Of a DNA stretch of 64,000 nt, positions 34,254 to 43,511 are shown piece after piece. This stretch comes from JASJAR01 sp039198225. GTDB taxonomy: Bacteria > Pseudomonadota > Alphaproteobacteria > Rhodobacterales > Rhodobacteraceae. The notes under the pieces were generated by a model. That model did not search any database, had not been told where the DNA came from, and saw nothing but the letters and a program-made list of their open reading frames with translations. The stretch spans positions 1 to 64,000 of the forward strand of contig JBCCTQ010000019.1 of the NCBI GenBank assembly GCA_039198225.1, written 5' to 3'. A program made the position numbers and the translations under genes. Position 1 is the stretch's first letter. Each line of letters opens with the position of its first letter.

Positions 34254-34832
34254 ATGGCTGAACCGAACACCCGCGTTTTGGACTTTCTCCGCACCCGTCG
34301 CTCAAGACCGACCCGGCTTTTGGGCCTACCGGTCCCGTCGCGCGACGAGGTGGGAGAGCTTCTGACGATTGCGGCGCGGAGCCCCGACCATGGCAAGCTC
34401 GAGCCATGGCGGTTTCTGGTCTACGATCACGCCGCCTGCCAAACTTTGGCTGAGGCCATTGGCAAGCGCGGCCTCGAAGCCGGTCTCCGGCCCGAACGAG
34501 TGGAAATGTCGCAAAATCTCTATCGGAAGACCCATCTCGTAATCGGGGTCGTCTCTTCGCCCAAACCTTCCGACGGGGTGCCCGAAAGCGAGCAGATCCT
34601 CTCGGCTGGCGCGGTCTGTCTTGCCTTGCTCAACGGTGCGCTCGCTATGGGTTACGGCGCGAATTGGATTTCGGGCTGGATCTCCCATGACCGTCCGTTC
34701 CTTCGCGACACGATGGGCTTGGCCGACCACGAAACGATGGCCGGCCTCGTCTTCATGGGCACCGCCACCGAGGCACCGTCCGAACGCCCGCGACCCGATG
34801 TAGAAGCCCTAACGACCTGGGTGGGCGCTTGA
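34254..34832 (+). CDS. Nitroreductase-family flavoprotein
   Basis: 192 residues from ATG 34254 with AAAGGAG. FMN-binding RRS near the N-terminus, AARSPDHGKLEPWRFLV, and GAVCLALLNGALAMGYGANW with FMGTATEAPSERPRP at the end are typical of the YdjA subgroup, which reduces nitroaromatics or quinones with NAD(P)H. Overlaps the next gene by four bases. Confidence 0.93.
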   Translation: MAEPNTRVLDFLRTRRSRPTRLLGLPVPSRDEVGELLTIAARSPDHGKLEPWRFLVYDHAACQTLAEAIGKRGLEAGLRPERVEMSQNLYRKTHLVIGVVSSPKPSDGVPESEQILSAGAVCLALLNGALAMGYGANWISGWISHDRPFLRDTMGLADHETMAGLVFMGTATEAPSERPRPDVEALTTWVGA

Positions 34833-35542
34833 TCTTCAGCGATTTTCTCCGCGCCGTCGGCCAGATGGGCGATCCGAGATTTCGGAAGGTCCTCTTTCTC
34901 GGAATCGGCCTGACGCTTGGGCTCTTGATCGCGCTCACGGTGGGCGTGTTTTTCCTGGTGGATTGGATCATCCCCGACACGCTGACCCTACCGCGGGTCG
35001 GAGAGTTGAACTGGGTCGACGATTTTGCCTCGGGCGCATCGGTGATCCTGATGCTTTTGCTCAGTGCCTTCCTGATGGTACCAGTGGCCTCGGCATTCAC
35101 CTCGCTTTTTCTCGACGAGGTCGCCGATGCGGTGGAAGAGGTGCACTATCCGACCCTGCCCCCGGCCCCGCGGGCAACCTTTTCCGAAGCGCTCGGGGAT
35201 TCGCTGACATTCCTAGGCGTGTTGGTCCTTGCGAATATTCTCGCGCTCCTTCTCTATCTGATCTTGCCCCCTTTCGCGCCGCTGATCTTTCTCGGCTTGA
35301 ATGGGTTCCTACTTGGCCGAGAGTATTTTCAGCTCGTCGCCATGCGTCGGCTGGGCCGGGACGGGGCCAAAGCGGCGCGCTCACGCCACTTCGCAACGAT
35401 CTGGATCGCCGGGGCGCTGATGGCCATTCCATTAACGATCCCGGTTTTGAACCTTTTCGTGCCGATCCTCGGAGCTGCCACCTTCACCCACATTTTCCAC
35501 CGTCTGGAATCTAGCCTTCCGACGGAGGACGCATTCGGTTGA
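34829..35542 (+). CDS. EI24-domain integral membrane protein
   Basis: 237 residues with about five or six membrane helices (VLFLGIGLTLGLLIALTVGV, VILMLLLSAFLMVPVASAF, SLTFLGVLVLANILALLLYL, TIWIAGALMAIPLTIPVLNL). Belongs to the EI24/CysZ-like family; CysZ is a sulphate transporter, but the function of alphaproteobacterial EI24 proteins is unproven. Starts at TTG overlapping the nitroreductase stop, so translation is coupled; its 3' end overlaps the convergent DUF1467 gene by 32 bases. Confidence 0.83.
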   Translation: MIFSDFLRAVGQMGDPRFRKVLFLGIGLTLGLLIALTVGVFFLVDWIIPDTLTLPRVGELNWVDDFASGASVILMLLLSAFLMVPVASAFTSLFLDEVADAVEEVHYPTLPPAPRATFSEALGDSLTFLGVLVLANILALLLYLILPPFAPLIFLGLNGFLLGREYFQLVAMRRLGRDGAKAARSRHFATIWIAGALMAIPLTIPVLNLFVPILGAATFTHIFHRLESSLPTEDAFG

Positions 35543-35792
35543 AAAAGTCGAGGTCGCGGACGGTGATAATTTCCGACCAAAGCACCGCCGCTACCACCAC
35601 CCAAATAGCGGCAGCGACATAGGTGGTCACCCGCGCCTTCTTCCACATATCGAGATTGGCCGGTGCGCCCGCCTGGGTGCCAGGCACGATCTCACCCCGG
35701 TCGCCTTGGGTCTCAAGCCGAAGCGGCAGGATGACGAAAAGCACCAAAAACCAGATCACGGCGAAGAGGACGATGCCCGAGACGATGCCCAT
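35511..35792 (-). CDS. DUF1467-family membrane protein
   Basis: 93 residues, two membrane helices (GIVLFAVIWFLVLFVILPL, YVAAAIWVVVAAVLWSEII) separated by the motif QGDRGEIVPGTQAGAPA. DUF1467 is an alphaproteobacterial family of unknown role that regularly follows the methylmalonyl-CoA epimerase gene. Here the start codon shares one base with that gene's stop. Confidence 0.88.
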   Translation of the reverse strand: MGIVSGIVLFAVIWFLVLFVILPLRLETQGDRGEIVPGTQAGAPANLDMWKKARVTTYVAAAIWVVVAAVLWSEIITVRDLDFFNRMRPPSEG

Positions 35793-36196
35793 CAGACCTG
35801 CTCAAGCTCAATGAGCGTGCCGTTGAAGTCTTTGGGGTGGAGAAACAGCACGGGTTTACCATGGGCCCCGATTTTGGGTTCGCCGTCGCCTAAGACCCGC
35901 GCGCCTTCGGCCACGAGATGGGCCCGGGCCGCGGAGATGTCCTCGACCTCGTAGCAGATATGATGGATCCCTCCGGAAGGGTTCTTGGCCAAAAACCCAG
36001 CAATGGGGGATCCTTCGCCCAAAGGATAGAGAAGCTCTATTTTCGTGTTGGGCAGCGTAATGAAAACCACACGGACACCGTGATCTGGCTCGTCCTGGGG
36101 CGGGCCCACATCGGCGCCGAGTGTGCCTTCATACTGCGCCGAGGCCGCGTCGAGGTCGGGCACGGCGATGGCGACATGGTTGAGGCGTCCGATCAT
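35792..36196 (-). CDS. mce: Methylmalonyl-CoA epimerase
   Basis: 134 residues from ATG 36196 with AAAGGAG. Vicinal-oxygen-chelate fold: MIGRLNHVAIAVPDLDAA with the metal histidine His7 of RLNHVAIAV, GIHHICYEVEDI with further ligands, and the terminal KDFNGTLIELEQV glutamate. Converts the S to the R epimer of methylmalonyl-CoA. Pairs with meaB elsewhere in the window. Confidence 0.93.
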   Translation of the reverse strand: MIGRLNHVAIAVPDLDAASAQYEGTLGADVGPPQDEPDHGVRVVFITLPNTKIELLYPLGEGSPIAGFLAKNPSGGIHHICYEVEDISAARAHLVAEGARVLGDGEPKIGAHGKPVLFLHPKDFNGTLIELEQV

Positions 36197-36337
36197 CTCA
36201 CTCTCCTTTGACAGCTTTCTTATGGGCGCCCCGCATGGCCCCGGCAAGGCCGGTAGCGCGGCGTTGCGCGCCTTGCCTTAAGGGGCTGTTAGGTAATCGG
36301 CGCGTAAAGCGGAATAGAGCTTTATGGGGTCTTCACT

Positions 36338-37057
36338 ATGCCAGAGACATTGGACGACTTCCTCCAAAACCGTCCACCTACGCCGGATCGCCCGTTACTA
36401 GGTCAGACAGTGCTCCTTGTGGAAGACAGCCGCTTCGCGTCCGAAGCGATCCGGCTTTTGTGCCTCCGTTCGGGAGCGCGGATCCGGCGTGCGGACACGC
36501 TCCGCTCTGCCGCACGGCATTTACGGACGTATCATCCGTCGGTTCTAATTGTCGATATGGGTCTCCCTGACGGGTCAGGGCTCGACCTCGTGGCAGAACT
36601 CAGCCGGGCTGCTCCCCGCGTGCCGGTCATCCTCGCAACGTCAGGCGATGACGCGATGGAAACCGCCGCGCTCAGCGCAGGCGCGGACGGGTTTTTGAGC
36701 AAACCCATGGTCAACCTCGCCGCATTCCAGGAAGCGGTGTTGTCGCGGCTTCCGGAAGACGTGCGTCCGAACGGGCTCCGTCCGGTGCCGATGCAAGATG
36801 TGGACCCTGACCGGGTCGCCTACCGTGACGATCTCGCCCATATCGTCGAAATCCTTGGCGATAAAACCGATCCGGCCACGTTGGATTATGCAACGGCCTT
36901 TCTGGGCGGCGTTGCCAAATCGGCTGAAGACGGAGAGCTTTTGGGCGCGGTGGACGATCTTAGCCGTTGCCAAAAGGAAGGCGCGCCCACGGGGAGCGCC
37001 ATGGCACGCGTGTCGGGGTTGATCGAAGAACGGCTGAGCCTGCCCCAGGCGGTCTAA
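36338..37057 (+). CDS. Response regulator with helical C-terminal domain
   Basis: 239 residues. Receiver domain: VEDS near residue 28, phospho-acceptor Asp in VDMGLPDGSG, ATSGDD and FLSKPM. The C-terminal half (about 150-239) is helical with no DNA-binding motif, resembling an Hpt-like or protein-interaction domain; no conserved phospho-histidine is evident. A sensor kinase is not adjacent. Its stop codon overlaps the convergent dld stop by four bases. Confidence 0.87.
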   Translation: MPETLDDFLQNRPPTPDRPLLGQTVLLVEDSRFASEAIRLLCLRSGARIRRADTLRSAARHLRTYHPSVLIVDMGLPDGSGLDLVAELSRAAPRVPVILATSGDDAMETAALSAGADGFLSKPMVNLAAFQEAVLSRLPEDVRPNGLRPVPMQDVDPDRVAYRDDLAHIVEILGDKTDPATLDYATAFLGGVAKSAEDGELLGAVDDLSRCQKEGAPTGSAMARVSGLIEERLSLPQAV

Positions 37058-38787
37058 CCCGGAGCGTCGTAGTTCCGTCCTTTCGGCATTTTTCCGATGC
37101 CGGGATTGAAAGAATTGGTCGGGTCACAGCACCGGTAATGGTCGGCCAGGTCGGGCTTGGCTTTGTAGAGATGGCCCACATTGTGTTCGGCCGGATATTC
37201 TGCGCCGCGTTGGTCGAGAAGAGCGAGCATCTCTTCTTTCAGCGCCTTCAGATCGACGCCTTTTTTCACAACGTAATCCTGATGCAAAACGTGGCACATA
37301 AAGTGCCCGTAATAGAGTTTGTGGACGATCTTGTCGTCAATCTCGGGGGGCAAAACCTCGTACCAATCCCGGTCGTTCCGGCGGAGCGCGATATCAAGCG
37401 GGATGATTTCTTCGACATCTTTGGAATGGATCGCCATATAGCGCACCGCCGCGCCAGCCGCGGCAAAGCGGTGGAGCCCCGCAATCTTGGCCTCCCGCGC
37501 GGTACATTCAAAAAAGCCACCGTCCCGGCCTTCAAAATGCTCTTCGAGGAAAGCCGCAGCCTCATCAATGCCGGTGTCGCGCATTTTGAGGATGAGGTGA
37601 TGACGGTAGGCGTCGCGGAAGCAACGCATCCGCTTTGGCAAAACCGGCGGGGTGAGCCGAGAAATTAGCTGCATCGCGCGATCGGTGAAATTCGACAGGC
37701 CAGGCACATGCCGCAGGCGGGCGTCGATCGCGCCCTTTAGGGCAAAAAACGTCGGCAAGCGGTCCGTGCCGAGCCAATCGATCATCATGACCGTGTCTTT
37801 GCCGTAGCGTTCGGCAATATCGAAGACTTCGCGCTCCATATATTCGGCTGAGACCGGGAGCGTTTTGAATTCTGCGAGGATATGGCGGCGGAGTTCGGTT
37901 AGATCCTGCACCGAATTCGTACCTATATAGAAGGTCTTTTCTGCGTCGGGCTTGGCATACGTGTCAAGCCGGACCGCGAAGACCCCGAGTTTGCCCGCAC
38001 AACCCGACGTCTCATAGAGCCGGCGCTTATCGGCATTGTACCGCGCCGGGGTCGGGGCATCGACGTCGCGGACCTGGGCTTCGTAATCGGTCGACGAGGC
38101 TTTCCGATTGGTAGGCGGCGGCGTGGCGTCGAAATTGCCGTCTTCAAGGCGGGTCAAGACTTCTTCCGGGGTCTCCCCAAGATCAAGGCCAAGGTGATTG
38201 ACGAGCACGAGTTCGCCGTCTTCCCGCAGCTGGGCATAGAGCGAGAGCTCGGTATAGGACGGGCCGCGTTCGACGAGGGAGCCGCCGGAATTGTTGCAGA
38301 CCCCACCCACGATGGAGGCTCCAATACAGGACGAGCCGATCACCGAATGGGGTTCGCGACCCAAAGGCGCCAACATTTTTTCGAGCCGGAACAGTGTTGA
38401 GCCTGGGAAGGCCAAGGCCTGGCGGCCGCGATTGAGAAGATGGATCTGGTCCATCCGCCTTGTGTTGATCAGAACAACATCCCGGTCATAGCGCCCAGAA
38501 GGAGTCGAGCCTTCGGTAAGACCCGTATTCGCGGCCTGCATGATGACGATCTTGTCGGCGGCCACGCAAGCTTCGAGAACCTGCCATTGCTCCAAAAGGC
38601 TGCCGGGCTGCACCACGCAGAGCGCTTCCCCTTCGCCGGAGCGAAACCCCCGGCGAAACCGTTCCGTGGCGCGGGCGCCGGTGAGCACGTGGGAGGTCCC
38701 CACCACGTCCCGGAACCGGGACAAAAGTGCGTCATTTCCCATGGCTGGCTTATCCGCCACGCCGCCATCCATCATGCTGCCATCCAT
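37054..38787 (-). CDS. dld: Quinone-dependent D-lactate dehydrogenase
   Basis: 577 residues from ATG 38787. FAD-linked, membrane-bound Dld: GLTEGSTPSGRYDRDVVLI, PGSTLFRLEKML, GSSCIGASIVGGVCNNSGGS (FAD-binding), and the long C-terminal membrane-binding domain (LYYGHFMCHVLHQDYVVKKG). Oxidises D-lactate and passes electrons to quinone. It is the last gene of a TRAP transporter operon, only 11 bases after the permease gene, which points to D-lactate or a related hydroxyacid as the imported substrate. Confidence 0.94.
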   Translation of the reverse strand: MDGSMMDGGVADKPAMGNDALLSRFRDVVGTSHVLTGARATERFRRGFRSGEGEALCVVQPGSLLEQWQVLEACVAADKIVIMQAANTGLTEGSTPSGRYDRDVVLINTRRMDQIHLLNRGRQALAFPGSTLFRLEKMLAPLGREPHSVIGSSCIGASIVGGVCNNSGGSLVERGPSYTELSLYAQLREDGELVLVNHLGLDLGETPEEVLTRLEDGNFDATPPPTNRKASSTDYEAQVRDVDAPTPARYNADKRRLYETSGCAGKLGVFAVRLDTYAKPDAEKTFYIGTNSVQDLTELRRHILAEFKTLPVSAEYMEREVFDIAERYGKDTVMMIDWLGTDRLPTFFALKGAIDARLRHVPGLSNFTDRAMQLISRLTPPVLPKRMRCFRDAYRHHLILKMRDTGIDEAAAFLEEHFEGRDGGFFECTAREAKIAGLHRFAAAGAAVRYMAIHSKDVEEIIPLDIALRRNDRDWYEVLPPEIDDKIVHKLYYGHFMCHVLHQDYVVKKGVDLKALKEEMLALLDQRGAEYPAEHNVGHLYKAKPDLADHYRCCDPTNSFNPGIGKMPKGRNYDAPG

Positions 38788-38798
38788 TGTTGCGCCCC

Positions 38799-40871
38799 CT
38801 AGTAAGCCACTGACGGAAGCCAGGTGGCAAGGGTTGGCCAGAGGAAGACCAACGCGAGGCCGGTCAGTTGGAGAAGGACGAAGGGGATGATCCCGCGGTA
38901 AATGTCCGTCAGCCTGATCTCCGGTGGGCAAACGCCTTTAAGGTAGAACAGCGCAAAACCAACCGGCGGAGTAAGGAAACTCGTCTGAAGCGTCACCGCG
39001 ACGAGGATCACAAACCAGATGAGGGCAGGCTCGTCGATGACCCCGAAGCCCGGAATGTCCATGCCGAGCCCGTTGATGATCGGGCGCATGAGCGGGAGGA
39101 CGATGAGGGTTATTTCAATCCAGTCGAGGACGAAGCCTAAGAGAAACACGATGAAGAGAATGAAGATCACCGTTCCATTGGGCCCAAGCCCAGTGCCCGC
39201 GACCATGTTTTCGATCAACTCATCGCCGCCGAGCTCGCGGAGGACGTAGGAAAACACCGTCGCCCCAAGAAAGATCGCGAAGATGTACGCGGTGGTGTTG
39301 AAGGTCGACACCATCACATTCCAGATCTTTTTGAGATCGAGCTTGCGGTAGCCGAGGGCCAAGAGGAGCGCCCCCAAAGCGCCAATGCCCGAGGCTTCGG
39401 TCGGTGTCGTGAGCCCCGCGAAGATCGAACCCAGAACGGCGAGGATCAGGGCCAGCGTCGGCAGAACCGCGATCATGACGTCTTTGACGGCCACCCAGTC
39501 GGGGGCTTTTGCGCCTTCCGGCACCGGGGCTGCATCGCGTTTGATAAGGGCAAGAACGAAAATGTAGGTGAGATAGAGAACCCCAATGATCACGCCAGGA
39601 AACACCGCCGCCATGAAGAGATCACCCACAGAAAGGGCCATCTGGTCGGCCATGATGACGAGCATGATTGATGGCGGGATGAGGATGCCTAAGGTTCCCG
39701 AGGCGCTCACCACACCGGCCGCAAGGCTCGGCGCGTAGCGCTGCTCCATCATCGATGGGAGGGACAGCACCCCAAGAAGCACCACAGAAGCGCCGATAAT
39801 GCCGGTCGAGGCGGCGAGGATGATGCCGATGAGCGTGACCGTGATGGCAAGGCCGCCCCGCACAGTGCCGAAGAGCCGCTGCATCGAATTCATCAACCGC
39901 TCGGCCACACCGCTTTCATCAAGCATGAGCCCCATGAAAATAAACATCGGTAGTGCGACGAGCACCGCGTTCGACATGGTCGCGTAAACTCGGTTCACCA
40001 CCGCGCCAAGGGTGAGGTAATCGAGCCCTGTGAATGTGCTTTCGAGCCCCGTCCAGAGCATGAGGTCATTGTCGAATAGATAGGCAAGGCCGCAGAACGC
40101 GACGCCAATTCCCGCAAGGACCCAAGCGACCGGGTAGCCCATAAAAAGAAGCGCGATAAAGCTCACAAACATCGCGATGACGAGTTTCTCCTCGGTCGTC
40201 TCAACGGCGAACGTGAGCGCAAAGGCGGCCGCGGCGAAAACGGCGAGGACGAGGAGGACACGCCGGAGCCCGAGCCCTACCCGTTCGGCCGGATGTGCCA
40301 CAAAAAGCGCGTGTGCGTCATGGATCAGGCGGGCGGTGGCGGCGATGGCTAAAAGAACGAAACTGACCGGGATAACTGCCTTGAACGCCCAGCGGGCCGG
40401 GAGGCCAGTCGGGCTGTCGGACCGTTCGCCGACGCGGAAACTATCGTAGAAATAGTCAAAACCCTGGTCGATCATCAGATAAATGAACGGGACCAAGAGG
40501 CAGAGGATACCGGCCACCTCGATCAACCGCTGGGTGCGGCGCGAGAGGTTCATATGGAGGACATCCACCCGGACATGGCTGTCGGTGACGAGGGCATAAG
40601 AGATACCGATCATCGTCACGAGCCCGTAGAAATGCCACTGGATCTCATCGAGTTTCGGGTAGTTTTGGCTGAAGAGATAGCGGAGGGCGACCTGGCTGAA
40701 GATCGCTGCGATCAGAAGCCCATTTGCCCACATGACCACATGGCCGATGGCTTTGACGAATTTGTCGAGCGCGACGGCCACCGGTTGGCGGTCAAGGTCT
40801 TCATGCTCGAGGATATGTTCATAGGCTTCGACCGGGTCGGTGACGTCCGAATGCGGCACATCGCTTGCCAT
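38799..40871 (-). CDS. TRAP transporter fused permease (DctQM)
   Basis: 690 residues. N-terminal four-helix DctQ part (KAIGHVVMWANGLLIAAIFS, TMIGISYALVTDSHVRVDVL) fused to a twelve-helix DctM part with GYPVAWVLAGIG, LPMFIFMGLMLDESG and GIIGASVVLLGVLSLPSMM. Moves organic acids with sodium, fed by the DctP protein encoded upstream. Fused QM proteins are common in Rhodobacterales TRAP systems. Confidence 0.93.
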   Translation of the reverse strand: MASDVPHSDVTDPVEAYEHILEHEDLDRQPVAVALDKFVKAIGHVVMWANGLLIAAIFSQVALRYLFSQNYPKLDEIQWHFYGLVTMIGISYALVTDSHVRVDVLHMNLSRRTQRLIEVAGILCLLVPFIYLMIDQGFDYFYDSFRVGERSDSPTGLPARWAFKAVIPVSFVLLAIAATARLIHDAHALFVAHPAERVGLGLRRVLLVLAVFAAAAFALTFAVETTEEKLVIAMFVSFIALLFMGYPVAWVLAGIGVAFCGLAYLFDNDLMLWTGLESTFTGLDYLTLGAVVNRVYATMSNAVLVALPMFIFMGLMLDESGVAERLMNSMQRLFGTVRGGLAITVTLIGIILAASTGIIGASVVLLGVLSLPSMMEQRYAPSLAAGVVSASGTLGILIPPSIMLVIMADQMALSVGDLFMAAVFPGVIIGVLYLTYIFVLALIKRDAAPVPEGAKAPDWVAVKDVMIAVLPTLALILAVLGSIFAGLTTPTEASGIGALGALLLALGYRKLDLKKIWNVMVSTFNTTAYIFAIFLGATVFSYVLRELGGDELIENMVAGTGLGPNGTVIFILFIVFLLGFVLDWIEITLIVLPLMRPIINGLGMDIPGFGVIDEPALIWFVILVAVTLQTSFLTPPVGFALFYLKGVCPPEIRLTDIYRGIIPFVLLQLTGLALVFLWPTLATWLPSVAY

Positions 40872-40927
40872 TTTCTCCTCCTCCCGGGCCGCTTGGCCCG
40901 CACGTCATTCAAATTTGGGGGGTATTG

Positions 40928-40957
40928 GGTTGGGGCAACGAAACCGTCGCCCCAACC
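40928..40957 (-). terminator. Intra-operon hairpin between DctP and permease genes
   Basis: Perfect 9-base stem GGTTGGGGC / GCCCCAACC with a 12-base loop, lying between the binding-protein stop and the permease start. This placement is typical of hairpins that favour expression of the binding protein over the permease. Confidence 0.6.
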
Positions 40958-40980
40958 GGCACTTGGGCCCTAAAGGGCGC

Positions 40981-42027
40981 CTAGCGCGGTAGGAACGCGT
41001 TCTCTTTCCAGATCGCGTAGCCTTCGCGGAAGGCGGTCAGGTCGGCGAGAACCTTGGCAAAAAACTCGTCGTTGGCGGCCTCCTCAGCGGCAACCTCCTC
41101 CCAAGTCGAGTTGAATGCGGCGAGCATCTCGTCGGACCAGCGTTTGATCTCGACCCCGTTATTCTCGATGTTGTCGAGAATGGCGGTGTGCTGGATCGCT
41201 TCGCCTTCCGCGAAACTATCGGCCATCGATGCCTTGCAGGCGTTCTCAATGATGGCCTTGTGGTGATCGGCGGCTTCGTCCCAGACGTCCTTGTTGATCA
41301 TCAATTCGAAAACCGTAGCCTGCTGGTGCCAGCCCGGGAAGTAATTGAACTTCACAAGTTTATGGAACCCGAGCCGCGCATCGATGGCCGGCATCGAAAA
41401 CTCGGTTGCGTCAATCGCGCCCTTCTCCATAGCGGGGAAAATCTCACCGCCCGGGAGGAGCGACGTGGCCACGCCCATTTTCTGCATGACTTTCCCGCCG
41501 AGGCCGAAGAAACGCATTTTCAGCCCTTCTAGGTCAGATGGCGAGTTGATTTCCTGGGCAAACCAGCCGGAGGTTTCCGGGGCAATAATGGCGCAGGGGA
41601 CGACTTTCACATTGTAGCCGGCCTGGTCGTACATTTCCTGATAAAGCGAGAGACCGTTGCCGTAATAGAGCCAGGCCATGTATTCGCCTGCCTCGGGCCC
41701 AAACGGCACGGCCGAGAAGAGCGGGGCTGCTGGGATTTTACCCGCCCAATAACCAGCCGTGGTGTAGCCAGAATTGATCTTTCCGGAGGACACCGCTTCG
41801 AGGATTTCAAATGGCGGGACAAGCTTTCCTGGCTCGTAGACTTTCATCCGAAGCGTGCCGCCAGACATCAGCTCGACTTGCTCAGCCACCCTCGGGATCG
41901 GCGAGCCGAGCCCCGGGAGCGCGGTCGAAAAGGCAATGGGCGTTTTCAACAAGAGCTTGTCTGCCGCCGTTGCCGGCGCCGCAATCAGGCTTGCCGCAAC
42001 AGCGATGCTCGTGAGGGTTCGTTTCAT
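40981..42027 (-). CDS. TRAP transporter substrate-binding protein DctP
   Basis: 348 residues from ATG 42027 with GGAGGAG upstream. Signal peptide (MKRTLTSIAVAASLIAAPATAAD) and periplasmic body with TAGYWAGKIPAAPLFSAVPFG, the conserved arginine in GLKMRFFGLGGKVMQKMG and AMEKGAIDATEFS. It resembles the alpha-keto/hydroxyacid group (TakP-like) rather than C4-dicarboxylate proteins, fitting the co-transcribed lactate dehydrogenase. Confidence 0.93.
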   Translation of the reverse strand: MKRTLTSIAVAASLIAAPATAADKLLLKTPIAFSTALPGLGSPIPRVAEQVELMSGGTLRMKVYEPGKLVPPFEILEAVSSGKINSGYTTAGYWAGKIPAAPLFSAVPFGPEAGEYMAWLYYGNGLSLYQEMYDQAGYNVKVVPCAIIAPETSGWFAQEINSPSDLEGLKMRFFGLGGKVMQKMGVATSLLPGGEIFPAMEKGAIDATEFSMPAIDARLGFHKLVKFNYFPGWHQQATVFELMINKDVWDEAADHHKAIIENACKASMADSFAEGEAIQHTAILDNIENNGVEIKRWSDEMLAAFNSTWEEVAAEEAANDEFFAKVLADLTAFREGYAIWKENAFLPR

Positions 42028-42362
42028 GGGGTCTCCTCCAGCTTTGGTTTGGAACACGGGTTCCTGAATTGGGCCCTTAAGGCGGTGGTCGCACAGTGGT
42101 TTATAATATTTACCACTGATACCCGTCAACTCTATGACCATGACCAGGAGGTGCTTTGATTTGTATCAATTGGCGTGGGGATTGGGTTCTCGTTGTCGTC
42201 GGCTTGCCGTTTTCACATCGCCGGAATGTTAAATAAGTTCAATATTTCAGCATATTGAAAGCGATGGGTTTAGCGCGGGGTCAAAGGTTGCAAGTTTCCG
42301 AGCGTTGGTTATTTTACTTTACCATACACCCCAATTTACACAGCAAACCCGAGACGCTCCCG
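42028..42362. other. Divergent promoter region between TRAP operon and GntR gene
   Basis: 335 bases with an AT-rich core (42095-42120 and 42225-42260) and the perfect palindromic operator at 42094-42118. No gene. Confidence 0.6.
42094..42118. promoter_or_regulatory. Operator for the TRAP/lactate operon
   Basis: Perfect 7-base inverted repeat CAGTGGT / ACCACTG around an AT-rich 11-base centre. FadR-subfamily GntR operators have TGGT...ACCA arms, and it lies between the GntR gene and the TRAP operon, 67 bases upstream of the DctP start. The AT-rich centre (TTATAAT) could contain the -10 element. Confidence 0.65.
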
Positions 42363-43136
42363 ATGCCCACATCCTCACTTTTCGAACCCGTCGGACACGA
42401 ATCAGTGGCCGCGGCAGTGGTGGCGCAAGTCGAAGACCTCATCGCCTCAGGGATCCTCAAACAAGGAAGGAAACTGCCCTCGGAACGGGATCTGGCCGAA
42501 CGGCTCGGCGTGTCGCGGCCAAAACTCCGCGAGGCGCTCCAGATCCTCGAAGAGCGAGGGCTGGTGGTGACGAAACACGGCGAAGGCAGTTTCGTTGCCC
42601 CGCTCACTGGCCAGGCGATTCTACCGGCCCTCTTGGCGCTTTACGGACGCCATGAACCGGCTTTCTTTGACTATCTCGAATATCGCCGGGCGCAGGAAGG
42701 ATTTGCTGCGCGCCTTGCAGCCCAACGGGCGACCGGTATCGACCGAGAGCGGATCGCGGCCATCCTTGCGACGCTCGAAAAAGCCTGGGCCGAGGGAGAT
42801 ACGGAAACATCTCGGGAATCCGATTTTGACCTCCACGCGGCTATTGTCGATGCAAGCCAAAATGCAACGCTCATTCATATCATGGCGTCGATCTACGAAT
42901 TGACCCGCCAGGGCGTGTTTTACAATCGCGACTTCCTCATGACGATTGACGGATCCGGCCGCCGCCTCCTCGATCAGCATTTGGCCTTAGGCCAAGCCGT
43001 GATCCAGGGCGATGCGGACCGGGCCGAGACCGCCGCGTTTGAACATCTCGATTTTGTCGAGCAATCCTTCCGATTTGGACTTGAACAAGAGCGCCGCGAG
43101 GTCTTGGCCGAAAAGCGTCGAATGATGGCAAAGTAA
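42363..43136 (+). CDS. GntR-family (FadR subgroup) transcriptional regulator
   Basis: 257 residues from ATG 42363; a weak ribosome site, so the start is tentative. Winged HTH: GRKLPSERDLAERLGVSRPK, LREALQILEERGLVVTKHGE. The C-terminal FCD domain (DLHAAIVDASQNATLIHIM, DHxxH-type ligands) binds a metal and an acid effector. Divergent from the TRAP-dld operon, so it most likely controls lactate or hydroxyacid uptake (LldR-like). Confidence 0.92.
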   Translation: MPTSSLFEPVGHESVAAAVVAQVEDLIASGILKQGRKLPSERDLAERLGVSRPKLREALQILEERGLVVTKHGEGSFVAPLTGQAILPALLALYGRHEPAFFDYLEYRRAQEGFAARLAAQRATGIDRERIAAILATLEKAWAEGDTETSRESDFDLHAAIVDASQNATLIHIMASIYELTRQGVFYNRDFLMTIDGSGRRLLDQHLALGQAVIQGDADRAETAAFEHLDFVEQSFRFGLEQERREVLAEKRRMMAK

Positions 43137-43511
43137 AGGTTCGACATTTGCCGAATTGGCCCCTTTACTAGACGCCAATTGCAACCGAGCGGCTCTTTTG
43201 CGCGCTACGAGGCCGCTTGCTGGGAAATGGACGACCGTCTTGCGACTTTCCCGAACCAAGCGAAGTGGCTATCCGGCGAGCCCGATGACGAAATGGAGCG
43301 ACGATGTTCCGCGGCGGCTGGCTCGCTGGAAGTGGTCGACATAGACCACGAGCAATGGAGGCAATGGCCCAAACAGGTTGCGCCGCTGCCGGACTGGTCC
43401 AGATCAAAGAGCCCACCTGCCGCTAGCGCCGATCCTTTCTTTTGTGGATGACGACAACGAACAATCATCCGGTGCAGGCGGAACAAACTCCGATTGAGCC
43501 CGATTGAAGTA
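43137..43511. other. Spacer with no recognisable feature
   Basis: 375 bases between the GntR gene and the end of tonB. Several short frames are open but have shadow-like composition; no repeat or terminator stands out. Confidence 0.5.

Noticed and set aside
43156..43451. Overlapping short frames between the GntR gene and tonB
   Set aside because: All frames are short, Arg/Ser/Pro-rich and without motifs; none has a good ribosome site.
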